A stretch of DNA of 64,000 nt, from the NCBI RefSeq assembly GCF_030818485.1, contig NZ_JAUTAJ010000002.1, positions 248,001 through 312,000 on the forward strand. The letters are read 5' to 3'. The position numbers were made by a program, and so were the translations under genes. The first letter of the stretch is position 1, and each line of letters opens with the position of its first letter. Shown here piece by piece: positions 47,564 to 57,027 of the stretch. The stretch is from Pseudoroseomonas cervicalis (lineage in GTDB: Bacteria > Pseudomonadota > Alphaproteobacteria > Acetobacterales > Acetobacteraceae). The notes beneath the pieces are model-generated. The model was not told where the DNA came from. It did no database searches and saw only the letters and a program-made list of their open reading frames with translations.

Positions 47564-49372
47564 TCAATTGATGCGGACGATGCCGCCCTGCAGGATCATG
47601 GTGCCGGCGGCCTCCTCCTGGATCAGCGGCGCCTCGACCTTCACCGACCCGCCGGCCTTGGCGTGGATCAGCGTGCCCTCGATGGTGACGCCGGAGGGGT
47701 CGATGGTGATCTTCGAGCCACCCACCGTCAGGGTGATCGACTGCATCGCCTCGATCTCGATCTTGCCCTGCTCGGCGCTGACAGAAATGTTGCCCTTCTC
47801 GACCACCAGGCTGTCATGGCCCTTCTGCAGCCGGGCGCTGCGATTGTCGCGCACCAGGAGGTTCATGTCCTTCTCGGCCTGGAGATAGACCTCCTCCGAC
47901 CCGGCCTTGTCCTCCATGCGCAGGATGTTGGCGTTCTCCGGCCCGCCGCCCTTGGAGGAGCGGGTGGAGATCCAGCTCTGCGTCATGTTGCCGGGCAGCG
48001 CCTGGGCGTGGCGCGCCGGGTCGTTGTACAGGCTGCCGATGACCACGGGCTTGTCCGGGTCGCCATCCATGAAGCCCACCAGCACCTCGTCGCCGACGCG
48101 CGGCAGGAACCAGGTGCCGCCCCAGCTGCCGGCCCAGGGCTGCGCCACGCGCACCCAGCAGGAGGAGCCGTCATGCCGCGGCCCGGCGCGGTCCCAGTGG
48201 AAATGCACCTTCACCCGGCCATGCTCGTCGCAATGGATCTCGCCGCCCTCGGGGCCGGTGACGATGGCCGATTGCAGGCCGGGGATGGTCGGGCGCGGCC
48301 AGGCGGTGGGGCGGCGCCAGCTGCGCGCGGCCGGGATCAGCGTCAGGCTGTTGCCGTAATGCGTGCCGCCGCCGCCCACCATGTGGCTGTCATCGACGGC
48401 GTTGTGGGTGATGCCGGTGACCAGCCAGGGCACCGGCGCGGCACCCAGGGCGGGCGCCACCATGACGCGGCCGCCGGCGAACAGGGCCGGTTCGGCACCC
48501 TGGGCGCGCACCGTCTCCGCCGCCGCCTCCTCGCGCTCCATGGCCAGCCGCGCCGGATCGGCATCCGGGCGCGGCGCCTGCTGGCCGGGCCAGGAGAACA
48601 GCTCGGCCTCGGCCCTGGAACTGGCCAGCATGGTGCTGGAATTGGCGTTCAGCAGCGCGCCGGGGCGCAGCAGATCGTAATCCAGCGCCGCCGCCTTGCC
48701 GGGCCGCTGCTGGGTGGAGGCGGCCCAGTCCCACAGCGTGTCCGGCCCGCCATTCTCGGCGCCCGGGCGGCTGGTCAGCGGCGGGCAGGGAATGGAAGGG
48801 AAATCGGCATTGGCGCCGGTGATGTGCAGCGTGTGCTCGCCCATCTCGTGGCGGAAGAAATAGCCGCCGCCGACCTCGTCGATCAGCCGCTGCACGAAAT
48901 CGAGATCCGTCTCGTTCCACTGCACGCAGTAATTGCGCGGTGCGCCGGGCAGGCTGCCGAAGCGCACCGGGCTGACCTGCCCTTCCTCCAGCACCGTCTG
49001 CACGATCTGCTTGGCGCTCTGGCTCTGGAAGATGCGGCAATCCGAAGTGCGGGTGAGCTGCCAGAGCCGCGGCAGCGCCACCATGCGATAGCGGCTGAAG
49101 CCGCGCTCGTAATCGCCGGTGCGGCTGAAGGCCTGCACCATGCCGTGGAAATGCCGCGGCGGCCGGCCGGGCGGCGCCACGGTGCAGGTGATGCCGCGGC
49201 CGATCATCTCATCCGGCGTGATGTCCGGGCGCAGCGACACCGCCTCCGCCTCGATGCTGTAGAGGGCGCCGATCTGCTCGCTGACATGCAGCGCGCGCAG
49301 CACCAGCACATCGGGGCCGAGCGGCGTCGTCATCTGCAACAGGCGATCCGCCTGCACCAAGCCGGACGACAT
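47564..49372 (-). CDS. vgrG: T6SS spike protein VgrG (TssI)
   Basis: The 602-aa spike protein has a gp27-like N-terminal half with IFQSQSAKQIVQTVLEE and YCVQWNETDLDFVQRLIDEVGGGYFF. The gp5 OB-fold has GEIHCDEHGRVKVHFHWDR, WVRVAQPWAGSWGGTWFLPRVGDEVLVGFMDGDPDKP and VIGSLYN, followed by a beta-needle. It ends at the needle with no C-terminal effector domain. ATG 49372 is preferred because AAGGGA precedes it. It heads the minus-strand operon. No PAAR gene is in the window. Confidence 0.94.
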   Translation of the reverse strand: MSSGLVQADRLLQMTTPLGPDVLVLRALHVSEQIGALYSIEAEAVSLRPDITPDEMIGRGITCTVAPPGRPPRHFHGMVQAFSRTGDYERGFSRYRMVALPRLWQLTRTSDCRIFQSQSAKQIVQTVLEEGQVSPVRFGSLPGAPRNYCVQWNETDLDFVQRLIDEVGGGYFFRHEMGEHTLHITGANADFPSIPCPPLTSRPGAENGGPDTLWDWAASTQQRPGKAAALDYDLLRPGALLNANSSTMLASSRAEAELFSWPGQQAPRPDADPARLAMEREEAAAETVRAQGAEPALFAGGRVMVAPALGAAPVPWLVTGITHNAVDDSHMVGGGGTHYGNSLTLIPAARSWRRPTAWPRPTIPGLQSAIVTGPEGGEIHCDEHGRVKVHFHWDRAGPRHDGSSCWVRVAQPWAGSWGGTWFLPRVGDEVLVGFMDGDPDKPVVIGSLYNDPARHAQALPGNMTQSWISTRSSKGGGPENANILRMEDKAGSEEVYLQAEKDMNLLVRDNRSARLQKGHDSLVVEKGNISVSAEQGKIEIEAMQSITLTVGGSKITIDPSGVTIEGTLIHAKAGGSVKVEAPLIQEEAAGTMILQGGIVRIN

Positions 49373-49579
49373 GCGTTTCCCTTCGCCATCGGCGCGCCGG
49401 ACGCAGCTCGATCCTGCAGGGCGCCAGTTCAACGCTGCATTTTCTCACGATCACGCCCCGCGCGGTAGGGGCGCAGCCCCGCCCCGGGCCAAACGCTTTC
49501 TTGATCGGCGCGCTGCTTGCGCCGGATCGCCGCGACCGGCAGCCAGCCAGGGCGGATCGACAAGGGAGCGGAACCGCCC

Positions 49580-50173
49580 ATGACCCAGGCATTGAACGAG
49601 GAGGCGTTCTCGCAGTCGCATTGGCTGCTGCTCGCCAAGGGCTTCAACCTGCAGGATTGGTATGGCAGGCCGCAGCACGGCACGGCGGTGGAGCGCAATG
49701 GCGGGATCGAGAACCCGAACCGCACGCGGCTGCATGCGCGGCGCACGCTGTATTACCGCTTCGCCGATTCCCGCTATGGCGAGGATGGCCAGCAGGGCGG
49801 CGGCTGGTGGCTGGAATATGAGCAGCTGGAGAAGGTGATGCGCGGCTGCGCGGCGCGCGGCCTCAATCTCGGCCAGATGGCGCGGCATTTCCTGGCCGTG
49901 CCCTGGGAGTGGAGCCATATCGACCGCGTCATCTCGGCGGTGTTCGAGCAGCCGATGGACGCCTATGAGGGGCGCGGCCGGCCGGTTGAGCTGACCGGGC
50001 GCTATGGCGGGCGCAACAGCGTCGATGACGGCCAGGGCTATGGCGGCGACCGCAATGTGATCCAGCTTTTCATCCCGGCGATGCGCCAGCATTGGCGCCA
50101 GGCGCTGGGCCAGGTGCGGGTGCAGGACATCCGCGATTTCGCGCGCGGCCACCGCGACCTGATCCGCGTCTGA
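49580..50173 (+). CDS. Unrecognised 197-aa protein beside the T6SS
   Basis: The gene is divergent from vgrG across 207 bases. The 197-aa protein has no signal peptide or membrane segment and is rich in Arg, Gly, Tyr and Trp, for example FNLQDWYGRPQHG, TLYYRFADSRYGEDG and GGGWWLEYEQLEK. I recognise no family. Soluble, aromatic-rich proteins next to vgrG can be effectors, chaperones or immunity proteins, but nothing here decides. Codon use looks like the neighbours, and conserved-looking aromatic blocks argue for a real gene. Confidence 0.6.
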   Translation: MTQALNEEAFSQSHWLLLAKGFNLQDWYGRPQHGTAVERNGGIENPNRTRLHARRTLYYRFADSRYGEDGQQGGGWWLEYEQLEKVMRGCAARGLNLGQMARHFLAVPWEWSHIDRVISAVFEQPMDAYEGRGRPVELTGRYGGRNSVDDGQGYGGDRNVIQLFIPAMRQHWRQALGQVRVQDIRDFARGHRDLIRV

Positions 50174-50205
50174 GGGCGCGCCGCGCCGGATGTCCCAGGG
50201 CGCTC

Positions 50206-50231
50206 CGCGCCGCGCTTCTCAGCGCGGCGCG
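50206..50231. terminator. GC hairpin between convergent genes
   Basis: A 10-bp perfect stem (CGCGCCGCGC type arms at 50206-50215 and 50222-50231) with loop TTCTCA contains the stop codon of the minus-strand caspase gene. It probably ends both convergent transcripts; there is no T-tract. Confidence 0.45.
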
Positions 50232-53200
50232 ATGCCCAGCGGGAAGCTGCGCAGGTCGCGCGTCGCGGTGCGGAACACCGCGTTCTGCCGGTGCTGCTTC
50301 TCGCTGGCCAGTTCCGGCACGCGGCGCGAGACATATTCGCCGAGCGCCAGCGCGCTGATCCGCCCATCGCTGTCCTTGGCCGCGCGCCCCGCCAGCCCCT
50401 CGCGCAGCGCATAGGCGAAGACGCCATTGCGGTCGTCATAGCTGTCCAGCGCCTCCTGCACCGAGGAGGAGGCGGCGAGCAGATAGCGCCCCGTCTCATT
50501 GCCCAGCGCCGAAAGGCTGTCCAGCGCCACCTGCCCCGCATAGCAGGTGTCGATCAGCAGAAAACCGTCACGGGCGCGGATGCGGGCCAGCGCCGAGATC
50601 AGCGCGTCATCATCCAGCGCCCGCCGCGCCGCCTCGGTCATCGAGCGCGGGCGGCCGATATCGGCGGGCAGGAACAGGAAGCGCCCATTCTCCTCCACCC
50701 GCACGCCATGGCCGGCGATGTAGAAAACGAAAGTGTCCTCCGGCCGCACCCGGCGTGCCGCATCGTCCAGCGCGCGCAGGATGCCCTCGCGCGTCGCATC
50801 GGCATCCAGCAGCAGGGTGGTGTCGACGCCCTCGAACAGCCCGACGCTGCCGGCGCGCAGCGTGTCGACCACGGTGCGCGCATCCGGCACGGCGAAGCGC
50901 AGATCCATGTCCGGCACGCCGTAATTGTTGACGCCGACGGCCAGGATCACCAGCCGCCCCGCCCCGGGCGGCGGCGCCGCCTGGCCCTCGCGCCGCAGCT
51001 CCAGCCCCGGCCCTTCCGAGAACAGCCCCCGATCGGCGGCGTAGAGCCGCGTCGCGATGGTGTTGGGCCCGGGGTCGAGCGGGATCTCCGCCTGGAAGGG
51101 CGCGTCGCCGCGTGCCTCGCCGCTGCCGCGCGGCGCATCGATGCGCGCGGCGATGCGGCCATTCAGCAGCACGTCGAGCGGGCCGAGGCCGAGGCCGCGA
51201 TCCTGCGGCAGCACGGTGAAGCGCAGCGCCGTCGCCTCGGCCGGCAGCGAGGCCTCGGTCCAGCTCAGCACCGGGCAGGTGCCGTCGGGCATCACGGCGC
51301 AGATCTCGCCGGGCCGCGCCAGCGGCGTGTGGCCGATGCGGGCGCGCAGATCGGCCAGCCGGCCCGCCTGCGGCAGCACGCCGCCGATGCGCGCGCGCAC
51401 CGCCTGCGGCGCGTAGAGCGCGCGATAGGCCTGCTGGAAGCTGGCCCATTCCGGCGTCGCCGCGCGGCCCTCATTCAGGTGCACGCCGACCAGCTCCTGC
51501 CCGCCGGAGGGCGCGTGGTCGAACAGCCCTTCCGGTGTCCACAGCGCCCAGCGCTGCGTGTCGGGCTGGATGAACAGGGCGGCGCGCTCGGTGATGCGGT
51601 TCTCCGCCAGACCGTACCAGCGCAGCGTGCCATCGGCATGGGCGGCGACCAGCAGCGAGCCATCCTGGGTCAGCGCCAGACCCCAGCTGGCACCGGGGCC
51701 GGTCACCGCATCCAGCTGGTTGCCGCGCGCGTCGTAGAGCCGCAGATGCGTGTCGGTGCCGAGCACGAAGCCAAGCCCGCCCGGCAGCACCGCGGCGCTG
51801 CGGGCGAATTCGCCCTGGCCCAGCGCCAGCGGCCGGCCATTCAGCCGCGGCTGGGTGGAGTTGCGCCATTGCGTCAGGCTGATGCCGCCCTCGCTGTCGC
51901 TGGCCGGGCGCAGCCCGTCATTCTCCATCGGCTTGGTCGGGCGCAGCTCGCCGCGCGCCACGTCGAAACCCAGCGCCGGCAGGCCGGGGCGCGGCACCAC
52001 GCGCAGCCGCATGCCGTCGGCGCTCAGCGCCAGGCTGTCGCCCGTGGCGCGGAACTCGGCGGTGCCGGAGCGCGGGGCGAGGGCCAGCCTGCCATCGGGC
52101 GCCAGCCTGCCCCAGCCGGGATCGGCGGCGGCGAAGGCCAGGCCGCCCTGCGGCAGCGGCAGCAGCTGGGCGATGGAATCCCGCGCGGCGCCGATATCGG
52201 TGGCCGGGCCCAGGCCGAAATCCGCCCAGCGGCGGATGACGAAGCGGCGCGGCACGGCGCTGTCGGCCGGGCGCGCCTGCGGCGGCGCGGCGGCGGCGGG
52301 GACAGAGGGCTCCGGCGAGGGCGGGCGGATGCCACGGCCGCCTTGTGTGGCAGCATTGGCGGGGGTGCCACCGCCCGGCTGCGGCGCCACGCTGGCACCG
52401 CCGGCGGCGCGGCCGGGCGCGCTGGGCTCGCCCCGCGCATAACCTGCGGCGTAGAGCTGCACGCCGCCGCGGCCATCGCTGGCCCAGGCGACCGCCGGCA
52501 GCCCCTCCCCCTGCAGGCCGGAGGCATCGGGCAGCGCGACGCTGCGCAGATCGGGCAGCGCCAGGATCTCGACCCGCAGCCGGTCCTCATAGCCCACCGC
52601 CAGCAGCGTGCCATCGGGCGAGAGGGCGATGCCGAAGGGCCGCGCATTGGCCAGCGGCGCGCGCTCGGCCAGCTTGCGGCCGCGCGGGTCGTAGAGGCGC
52701 AGCTTCCCATCGGCGCTGCTGCTGGCCAGCCTGCCCTCGCGGTCGAAGGCGACCATGCGGGCCGGGCCGGCATAGGCCGTGTCGTCGAACACGGCGCGGC
52801 CGGTGCGCGCATCCCAGACCCGGATGCCGGCGCGGCCGCCAAGGGCCGCCGCCAGCCGCGTGCCATCGGGCGAGACCGCCAGATGCTGCACCGGCGCCGG
52901 CAGGCCCGGCAGCCGCGCCGCCAGCCGCCCGGTGCCGGTGTCGAAGACATAGATGCAGAAACTGCCATCCCAGGCGCGGCAGGTGTTGCCGGCGGCGAAG
53001 GCGCGGCTGCCATCGGGGGAGAGGGCGACGGCGTAGAGCTCGCCTTCCTCCGCCTCGCCGATCGGCGGGCGCAGCACGCCGCGCGGCGTGCCATCCGGCA
53101 GCGACCACAGGCGCAGCGTCTTGTCGTCGCTGGCGCTGGCCAGCAGCCGTCCGGCGGCATCGGTCGCCAGACGCGCGACGGGGGCGGTGTGCGCCCCCGT

Positions 53201-53338
53201 CTCGATGCGCAGGATGGGCTGCTGCGGCGGGTCCTGCAGCGCCTGCCCCAGCACGGGGGAGGCCAGCAGCAGGGCCAGGCCAATGGGCAGGCCCGTGGAC
53301 AAGCCCGTGGCCAGGCCCCGCAGCATCCTGCGCATCAT
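50219..53338 (-). CDS. Exported WD40-repeat protein with C-terminal caspase-like (C14) peptidase domain
   Basis: The 1039-aa protein has an N-terminal signal peptide (hydrophobic to about residue 32, ending VLGQA). A WD40-type beta-propeller covers about 45-310 and 370-620, with repeats such as LASASDDKTLRLWSL and LAVSPDGTRLAAALGG, split by an Ala/Pro insert. A bacterial caspase domain covers about 800-1039. The dyad is His877 (YIAGHGVRV) and Cys932 (LLIDTCYAGQ). Propeller-caspases are usually sensor-protease pairs; this one appears periplasmic. It lies next to the T6SS and seven bases after a lipoprotein gene. The exact start among neighbouring Met codons is unsure. Confidence 0.88.
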   Translation of the reverse strand: MMRRMLRGLATGLSTGLPIGLALLLASPVLGQALQDPPQQPILRIETGAHTAPVARLATDAAGRLLASASDDKTLRLWSLPDGTPRGVLRPPIGEAEEGELYAVALSPDGSRAFAAGNTCRAWDGSFCIYVFDTGTGRLAARLPGLPAPVQHLAVSPDGTRLAAALGGRAGIRVWDARTGRAVFDDTAYAGPARMVAFDREGRLASSSADGKLRLYDPRGRKLAERAPLANARPFGIALSPDGTLLAVGYEDRLRVEILALPDLRSVALPDASGLQGEGLPAVAWASDGRGGVQLYAAGYARGEPSAPGRAAGGASVAPQPGGGTPANAATQGGRGIRPPSPEPSVPAAAAPPQARPADSAVPRRFVIRRWADFGLGPATDIGAARDSIAQLLPLPQGGLAFAAADPGWGRLAPDGRLALAPRSGTAEFRATGDSLALSADGMRLRVVPRPGLPALGFDVARGELRPTKPMENDGLRPASDSEGGISLTQWRNSTQPRLNGRPLALGQGEFARSAAVLPGGLGFVLGTDTHLRLYDARGNQLDAVTGPGASWGLALTQDGSLLVAAHADGTLRWYGLAENRITERAALFIQPDTQRWALWTPEGLFDHAPSGGQELVGVHLNEGRAATPEWASFQQAYRALYAPQAVRARIGGVLPQAGRLADLRARIGHTPLARPGEICAVMPDGTCPVLSWTEASLPAEATALRFTVLPQDRGLGLGPLDVLLNGRIAARIDAPRGSGEARGDAPFQAEIPLDPGPNTIATRLYAADRGLFSEGPGLELRREGQAAPPPGAGRLVILAVGVNNYGVPDMDLRFAVPDARTVVDTLRAGSVGLFEGVDTTLLLDADATREGILRALDDAARRVRPEDTFVFYIAGHGVRVEENGRFLFLPADIGRPRSMTEAARRALDDDALISALARIRARDGFLLIDTCYAGQVALDSLSALGNETGRYLLAASSSVQEALDSYDDRNGVFAYALREGLAGRAAKDSDGRISALALGEYVSRRVPELASEKQHRQNAVFRTATRDLRSFPLGIAPR

Positions 53339-53345
53339 GCGCGGA

Positions 53346-54338
53346 TCAGCTCGCCGCCAGCTCGAAGCCGGTGGCGGCCGCGCTCTGCGCCTGCGTCACG
53401 CTCTCCGCGAAATTGTCGCGGCGGGCGATGTTGCTGGCGGCCAGCGAACGCGCATCGCCCGACACGCCGGTCGGCGTCACGCGCGGCGTGCCGAGATTGC
53501 GGCGATTGGCGAAGGAATCGGTGGTGACATAGCCGCGCTGGCCGCTCGCCGTCTCCACCAGCGCATAGCTGCCGCTGGCCGGGCGCGCCTGCACCGCGCT
53601 GCGCGCCGCCACCTTGCCGATCTCGGGCGAGGCCGGATCCGGGCGCAGCCGCAGCACCGCCTCGCGGCTCACCTGCACCTGGCGCATCGGCGCCTGGCGC
53701 GCCGCCAGGGTGGTCTTGGTGGTGCCGGGGGCGACGCTCTCCACCGCCGTGTCGAACTCGGCGCCGCGCTTGCTGATGTTCTGGCTGATGGTCTGCGCCA
53801 GCGCGATCTCGCGCTGGGTGCGCTCGCGCAGCTGCGTCATGCGCGCCTCGGCCGTCGGGCGGTCCAGGCTGCCATTGGCGACCGCGGCACGGATCTCCTG
53901 CGCCTGGCGGAAGCGGCAATCCATCAGCTGGTCGAAGGCGAGCTGGGTGCGGTCGAGCTCGGCATTCTCGCGCTCCAGATCGGAGGCGAGCGAGGCGCGC
54001 AGCCCGGCCTGGTCCTGGTTGCGCTGCTGCAGCGCGTAGAGATAGCCGCCCGCCGCGCCGGCCACGGCGCCGGTGGCCGCACCGATCGCGGCACCGCGCC
54101 AGTTCTGGCCGATGGCGCCGCCCAGCAGCGCGCCGCCCACGGCGCCGAGCGCCGCGCCCTTTAGGATGTCCTCGGCGAAGAAATTGCCGGTGCTGTCGAG
54201 AGCGACCAGCTGCGCGCGGCAGGAATCGGTGCCGTCATCCGCGCCGATCCGCCCCTCGCGCGTCAGCGGCGTGGCGCAGCCGGCGAGCAGGCTGAGGGAG
54301 GTGACGAGGGCGACGGCACGCCGCGCTTGGACTGGCAT
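53346..54338 (-). CDS. Glycine-zipper lipoprotein with coiled coil and SH3-like C-terminus
   Basis: The 330-aa precursor has a lipoprotein signal with lipobox LLAGC near residue 21. A glycine zipper (GAALGAVGGALLGGAIGQ and GAAIGAATGAVAGAAGGYL, about 60-98) can insert in or span a membrane. A helical stretch (about 105-200) is followed by a bacterial-SH3-like part (VLRLRPDPASPEIGKV, GSYALVETASGQRGYV). It is cotranscribed with the caspase gene seven bases downstream and could tether or signal to it. An outer-membrane place is likely. Confidence 0.82.
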   Translation of the reverse strand: MPVQARRAVALVTSLSLLAGCATPLTREGRIGADDGTDSCRAQLVALDSTGNFFAEDILKGAALGAVGGALLGGAIGQNWRGAAIGAATGAVAGAAGGYLYALQQRNQDQAGLRASLASDLERENAELDRTQLAFDQLMDCRFRQAQEIRAAVANGSLDRPTAEARMTQLRERTQREIALAQTISQNISKRGAEFDTAVESVAPGTTKTTLAARQAPMRQVQVSREAVLRLRPDPASPEIGKVAARSAVQARPASGSYALVETASGQRGYVTTDSFANRRNLGTPRVTPTGVSGDARSLAASNIARRDNFAESVTQAQSAAATGFELAAS

Positions 54339-54648
54339 GGCTGGCTTTCCTTTGCAGTAGGCGGGCGGACCCTAACGGCCGCGCTTGTTCATTGCCAAGC
54401 CACGCACGGGCATGGAGCGCAACTTCGCCGTCGCTCTCTCGATCATGTGACGAAGTTTTGCGGCGCACACCGCGCTTTGGCATGGGATGTGGCTGTCACG
54501 CATCAGTTTCAAGCCGGCTGTCATCACATTCGTTTCAGCAGCGCACTGCAATCTCGCCGGCGCTGTCACGCGGCGTTGAAGCGGCGTGGCCTGGACAGCG
54601 GCCGCCCGGACGGCGCCTGTTCGCGCTCTCGGCGCAAGGGGCGCGATC
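54339..54648. promoter_or_regulatory. 310-bp divergent gap, promoters expected
   Basis: The gap lies between the lipoprotein gene (minus) and the M48 protease gene (plus). About 54400-54560 is AT-richer than its surroundings, as expected for back-to-back promoters. I see no convincing ORF, RNA or clear -35/-10 pair in it. Confidence 0.35.
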
Positions 54649-57015
54649 ATGCGAACGGACAAGCCAGGATCGGGAATTCTGCGCGGCGCGAAGCTGCTCG
54701 CCATCACGGTGCTGCTGCCGCTGCTGCTGGCCGGCATCGGCCATTGGCAGGGCCAGCGCGCCATCGAGGCGCGCGACGCGCTGCGCTCCGAGCAGGCGGC
54801 GATGCAGCAGGAGCTGGCGCGGCTGCAGGATTACGCGGCGCGCAACCCGCGCGGCACCGTCCGCATGGATGGGCGGTCCTATGCCGCGCCGCTGGCCATC
54901 GGCATGCTGCAGGGGCGGCAGGATTCGCTCGCCGGCGTCGTCACCGTGGCCGAATACCGCAGCCTGCTGCCGCCGGCGACCCAGGCCATGGCGCTGGCGG
55001 CGGCGGCGCTCAGCGCCCTCGGCCTGCTGGCGGCGCTGCTGCTGGGCCGGCTCGGCCGCGCCTCGCGCGCCTGGCTGCTCACCGCCTTCGGCATCGTCCG
55101 CCGCGCTCTGCCCTTCCACATGGCGCTGCAGCTGCTGCTGCTGACCGGCGCAGTGCTGGCGGCGATGGGCTTCGAGGTGGCCGGAATCTGGCACCAGGGC
55201 CGGCTCGGCCAGGGCGAGGTCAAGCTGGCGGTCTGGGCCGGGCTGCTCGGCCTCGGCGCGCTGGTGATGCTGGTGCAGGCGCTGCGCCAGCTGCGCACCG
55301 CGCTGACCCTGTTCACGCCGGAGCCGCTGCCGCTGCTCGGCCGCTGCGTCGATGAGGGGGCGGCGCCCGGCCTGTGGCGCGATTTGCGCGGCCTGGCCGG
55401 CCGCGCCGGCGCGGCGGTGCCGGACCAGCTGGTGCTGGGCCTGACCGACGGCTTCTTCGTCACCTCGGGCGAGATCCTGCTGCTGCCGGAGCAGCGCCGG
55501 TTGCGGGGCCGCACCCTGCATGTGCCGCTGCCGCTGCTGGCCAGCCTGGACCGCGAGGAGGCGCTGGCCATCATCGGCCATGAGCTCGGCCATTTCTGCG
55601 GCGAGGACACCGAATACAGCCGCCGCTTCGTGCCGATCTATGCCGGCGTGGCGCGCAGCCTGGAGGCGGTGGCGCAGCACCAATCGGGCAGTTTCGGCCT
55701 GCTGACGCGGCCGGCGCTGATGCTCGGCGAATTCGTCATGCGGCAATTCGACCACGCGGTGCATCACTGGAGCCGGCAGCGCGAATTCGCCGCCGACGGC
55801 GTCGGCGCCTGGCTGTCGACCCCGCAGGCCGCGGCCAGCGCCCTGCTGCGCAGCGGCGCCCTGGCGGCGCCGCTCAACCAGGGCCTGGCCCGGGCGGTGG
55901 AGGCCGGCCCCGCCGCCGCGCCCGACCTGCTGGCGGCCACGCTGCAGCATGCCGAGGCTGCCGGGCCCGGCGATCCGCTGGAGCATCTGGAGGAGCGCCA
56001 GCCGCACCCGACGGACACCCACCCGCCGACCAGCCAGCGCCTCGCCGCGCTGGGCGAGGCGGTGACACCCGCCCTGCTGGCGCGCGCCACGCGGCCGGTG
56101 CAGCCGGCGGCCTCGCCGCTGGCCGCCTGGTTCGCCGATCCGGCGGGGCTGGCGCGCGCGCTCAGCGCCGATCTGCGCCAGGACATCGCGCGCGAGGAGG
56201 AGGCGATGGCCGGCGTGCTGCGCGCCGCGGCCGAGGCGGTGCAGGCGGGGGAGCGGCCGCTCTACCCCGGCACCCGCCGGCTGGGTCTGTTCTTCCTCGG
56301 CCTCGCCGCGCTGGCGCTGCTGGGCGGGCTCGGCACCGCCGCCTATCTGGCGCTGCAATTCCCCGGGGTGGAGCGTGCCGCCTGGATCGCCACGCTCGGG
56401 GTGCTGCCGATCCTGGCGGCGATCCTCGGCCTGACCGGCTGGCTGCAGCTGCGCCGCGCCCGGCATGCCTTCCTGGTGCTGTCGCCGGAGGGTTTCTCGC
56501 ATCCCGCCCTGGCCGCGCCGGTGCCCTGGCGCGATCTGGCGGACATCGCCGTCACCCAGGCGCAGATGAACCTGATCACCGAGTTCCGCCTGCATCGCGG
56601 CCGGCCGATGCCGCAGCTGCGGGAGAAGCGCCGGGTGCTGCGCATCGACCTGCCGGCCAAGCGCATCACCCTGCTCTCCCCCGCGGCGGAGGGGCTGAAG
56701 CCGCAGGCCTATCTGGACCTGCTGATGACCTATTGGCACGCCGCCCTGGCGCGCGAGGAACTGGCCGAGCGCGAAGCGGCCGCCGCCGCCGTCGCGCCCG
56801 AGCCGGCGCTGGCGGAGGAGGATCCGGACGCCACGCTGCGCCAGACGGCGCCGCCCGCCGGCCCCTGGGGGACCGCCGCTGGCCCTGACACTGGCCCTGG
56901 CGCTCGCCCCTGGGGGGTCGCCGCCGTAACGGCGCGCCCGGGCGCGGCGGCCGCGGCGTCGGGCGCCGCATCCCAGGCCCCGGCACCGCCGCCGGCGCGC
57001 CCGCCCGGCCCCTGA
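54649..57015 (+). CDS. Membrane-bound M48-family metalloprotease
   Basis: The 788-aa protein has an N-terminal transmembrane helix, then hydrophobic segments near 105-130, 158-185 and 200-220. The zinc site HELGH is at His311-Glu312-His315, with a third ligand Glu379 in REFAADGVG. Two more helices lie near 545-610, and an Ala/Pro-rich tail ends it. The catalytic order fits M48 (HtpX/Ste24-like) peptidases, which cut membrane or periplasmic proteins. AAGGGG precedes the ATG. It is divergent from the lipoprotein-caspase pair and may belong with it. Confidence 0.87.
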   Translation: MRTDKPGSGILRGAKLLAITVLLPLLLAGIGHWQGQRAIEARDALRSEQAAMQQELARLQDYAARNPRGTVRMDGRSYAAPLAIGMLQGRQDSLAGVVTVAEYRSLLPPATQAMALAAAALSALGLLAALLLGRLGRASRAWLLTAFGIVRRALPFHMALQLLLLTGAVLAAMGFEVAGIWHQGRLGQGEVKLAVWAGLLGLGALVMLVQALRQLRTALTLFTPEPLPLLGRCVDEGAAPGLWRDLRGLAGRAGAAVPDQLVLGLTDGFFVTSGEILLLPEQRRLRGRTLHVPLPLLASLDREEALAIIGHELGHFCGEDTEYSRRFVPIYAGVARSLEAVAQHQSGSFGLLTRPALMLGEFVMRQFDHAVHHWSRQREFAADGVGAWLSTPQAAASALLRSGALAAPLNQGLARAVEAGPAAAPDLLAATLQHAEAAGPGDPLEHLEERQPHPTDTHPPTSQRLAALGEAVTPALLARATRPVQPAASPLAAWFADPAGLARALSADLRQDIAREEEAMAGVLRAAAEAVQAGERPLYPGTRRLGLFFLGLAALALLGGLGTAAYLALQFPGVERAAWIATLGVLPILAAILGLTGWLQLRRARHAFLVLSPEGFSHPALAAPVPWRDLADIAVTQAQMNLITEFRLHRGRPMPQLREKRRVLRIDLPAKRITLLSPAAEGLKPQAYLDLLMTYWHAALAREELAEREAAAAAVAPEPALAEEDPDATLRQTAPPAGPWGTAAGPDTGPGARPWGVAAVTARPGAAAAASGAASQAPAPPPARPPGP

Positions 57016-57027
57016 GCGGGCGCCGCC

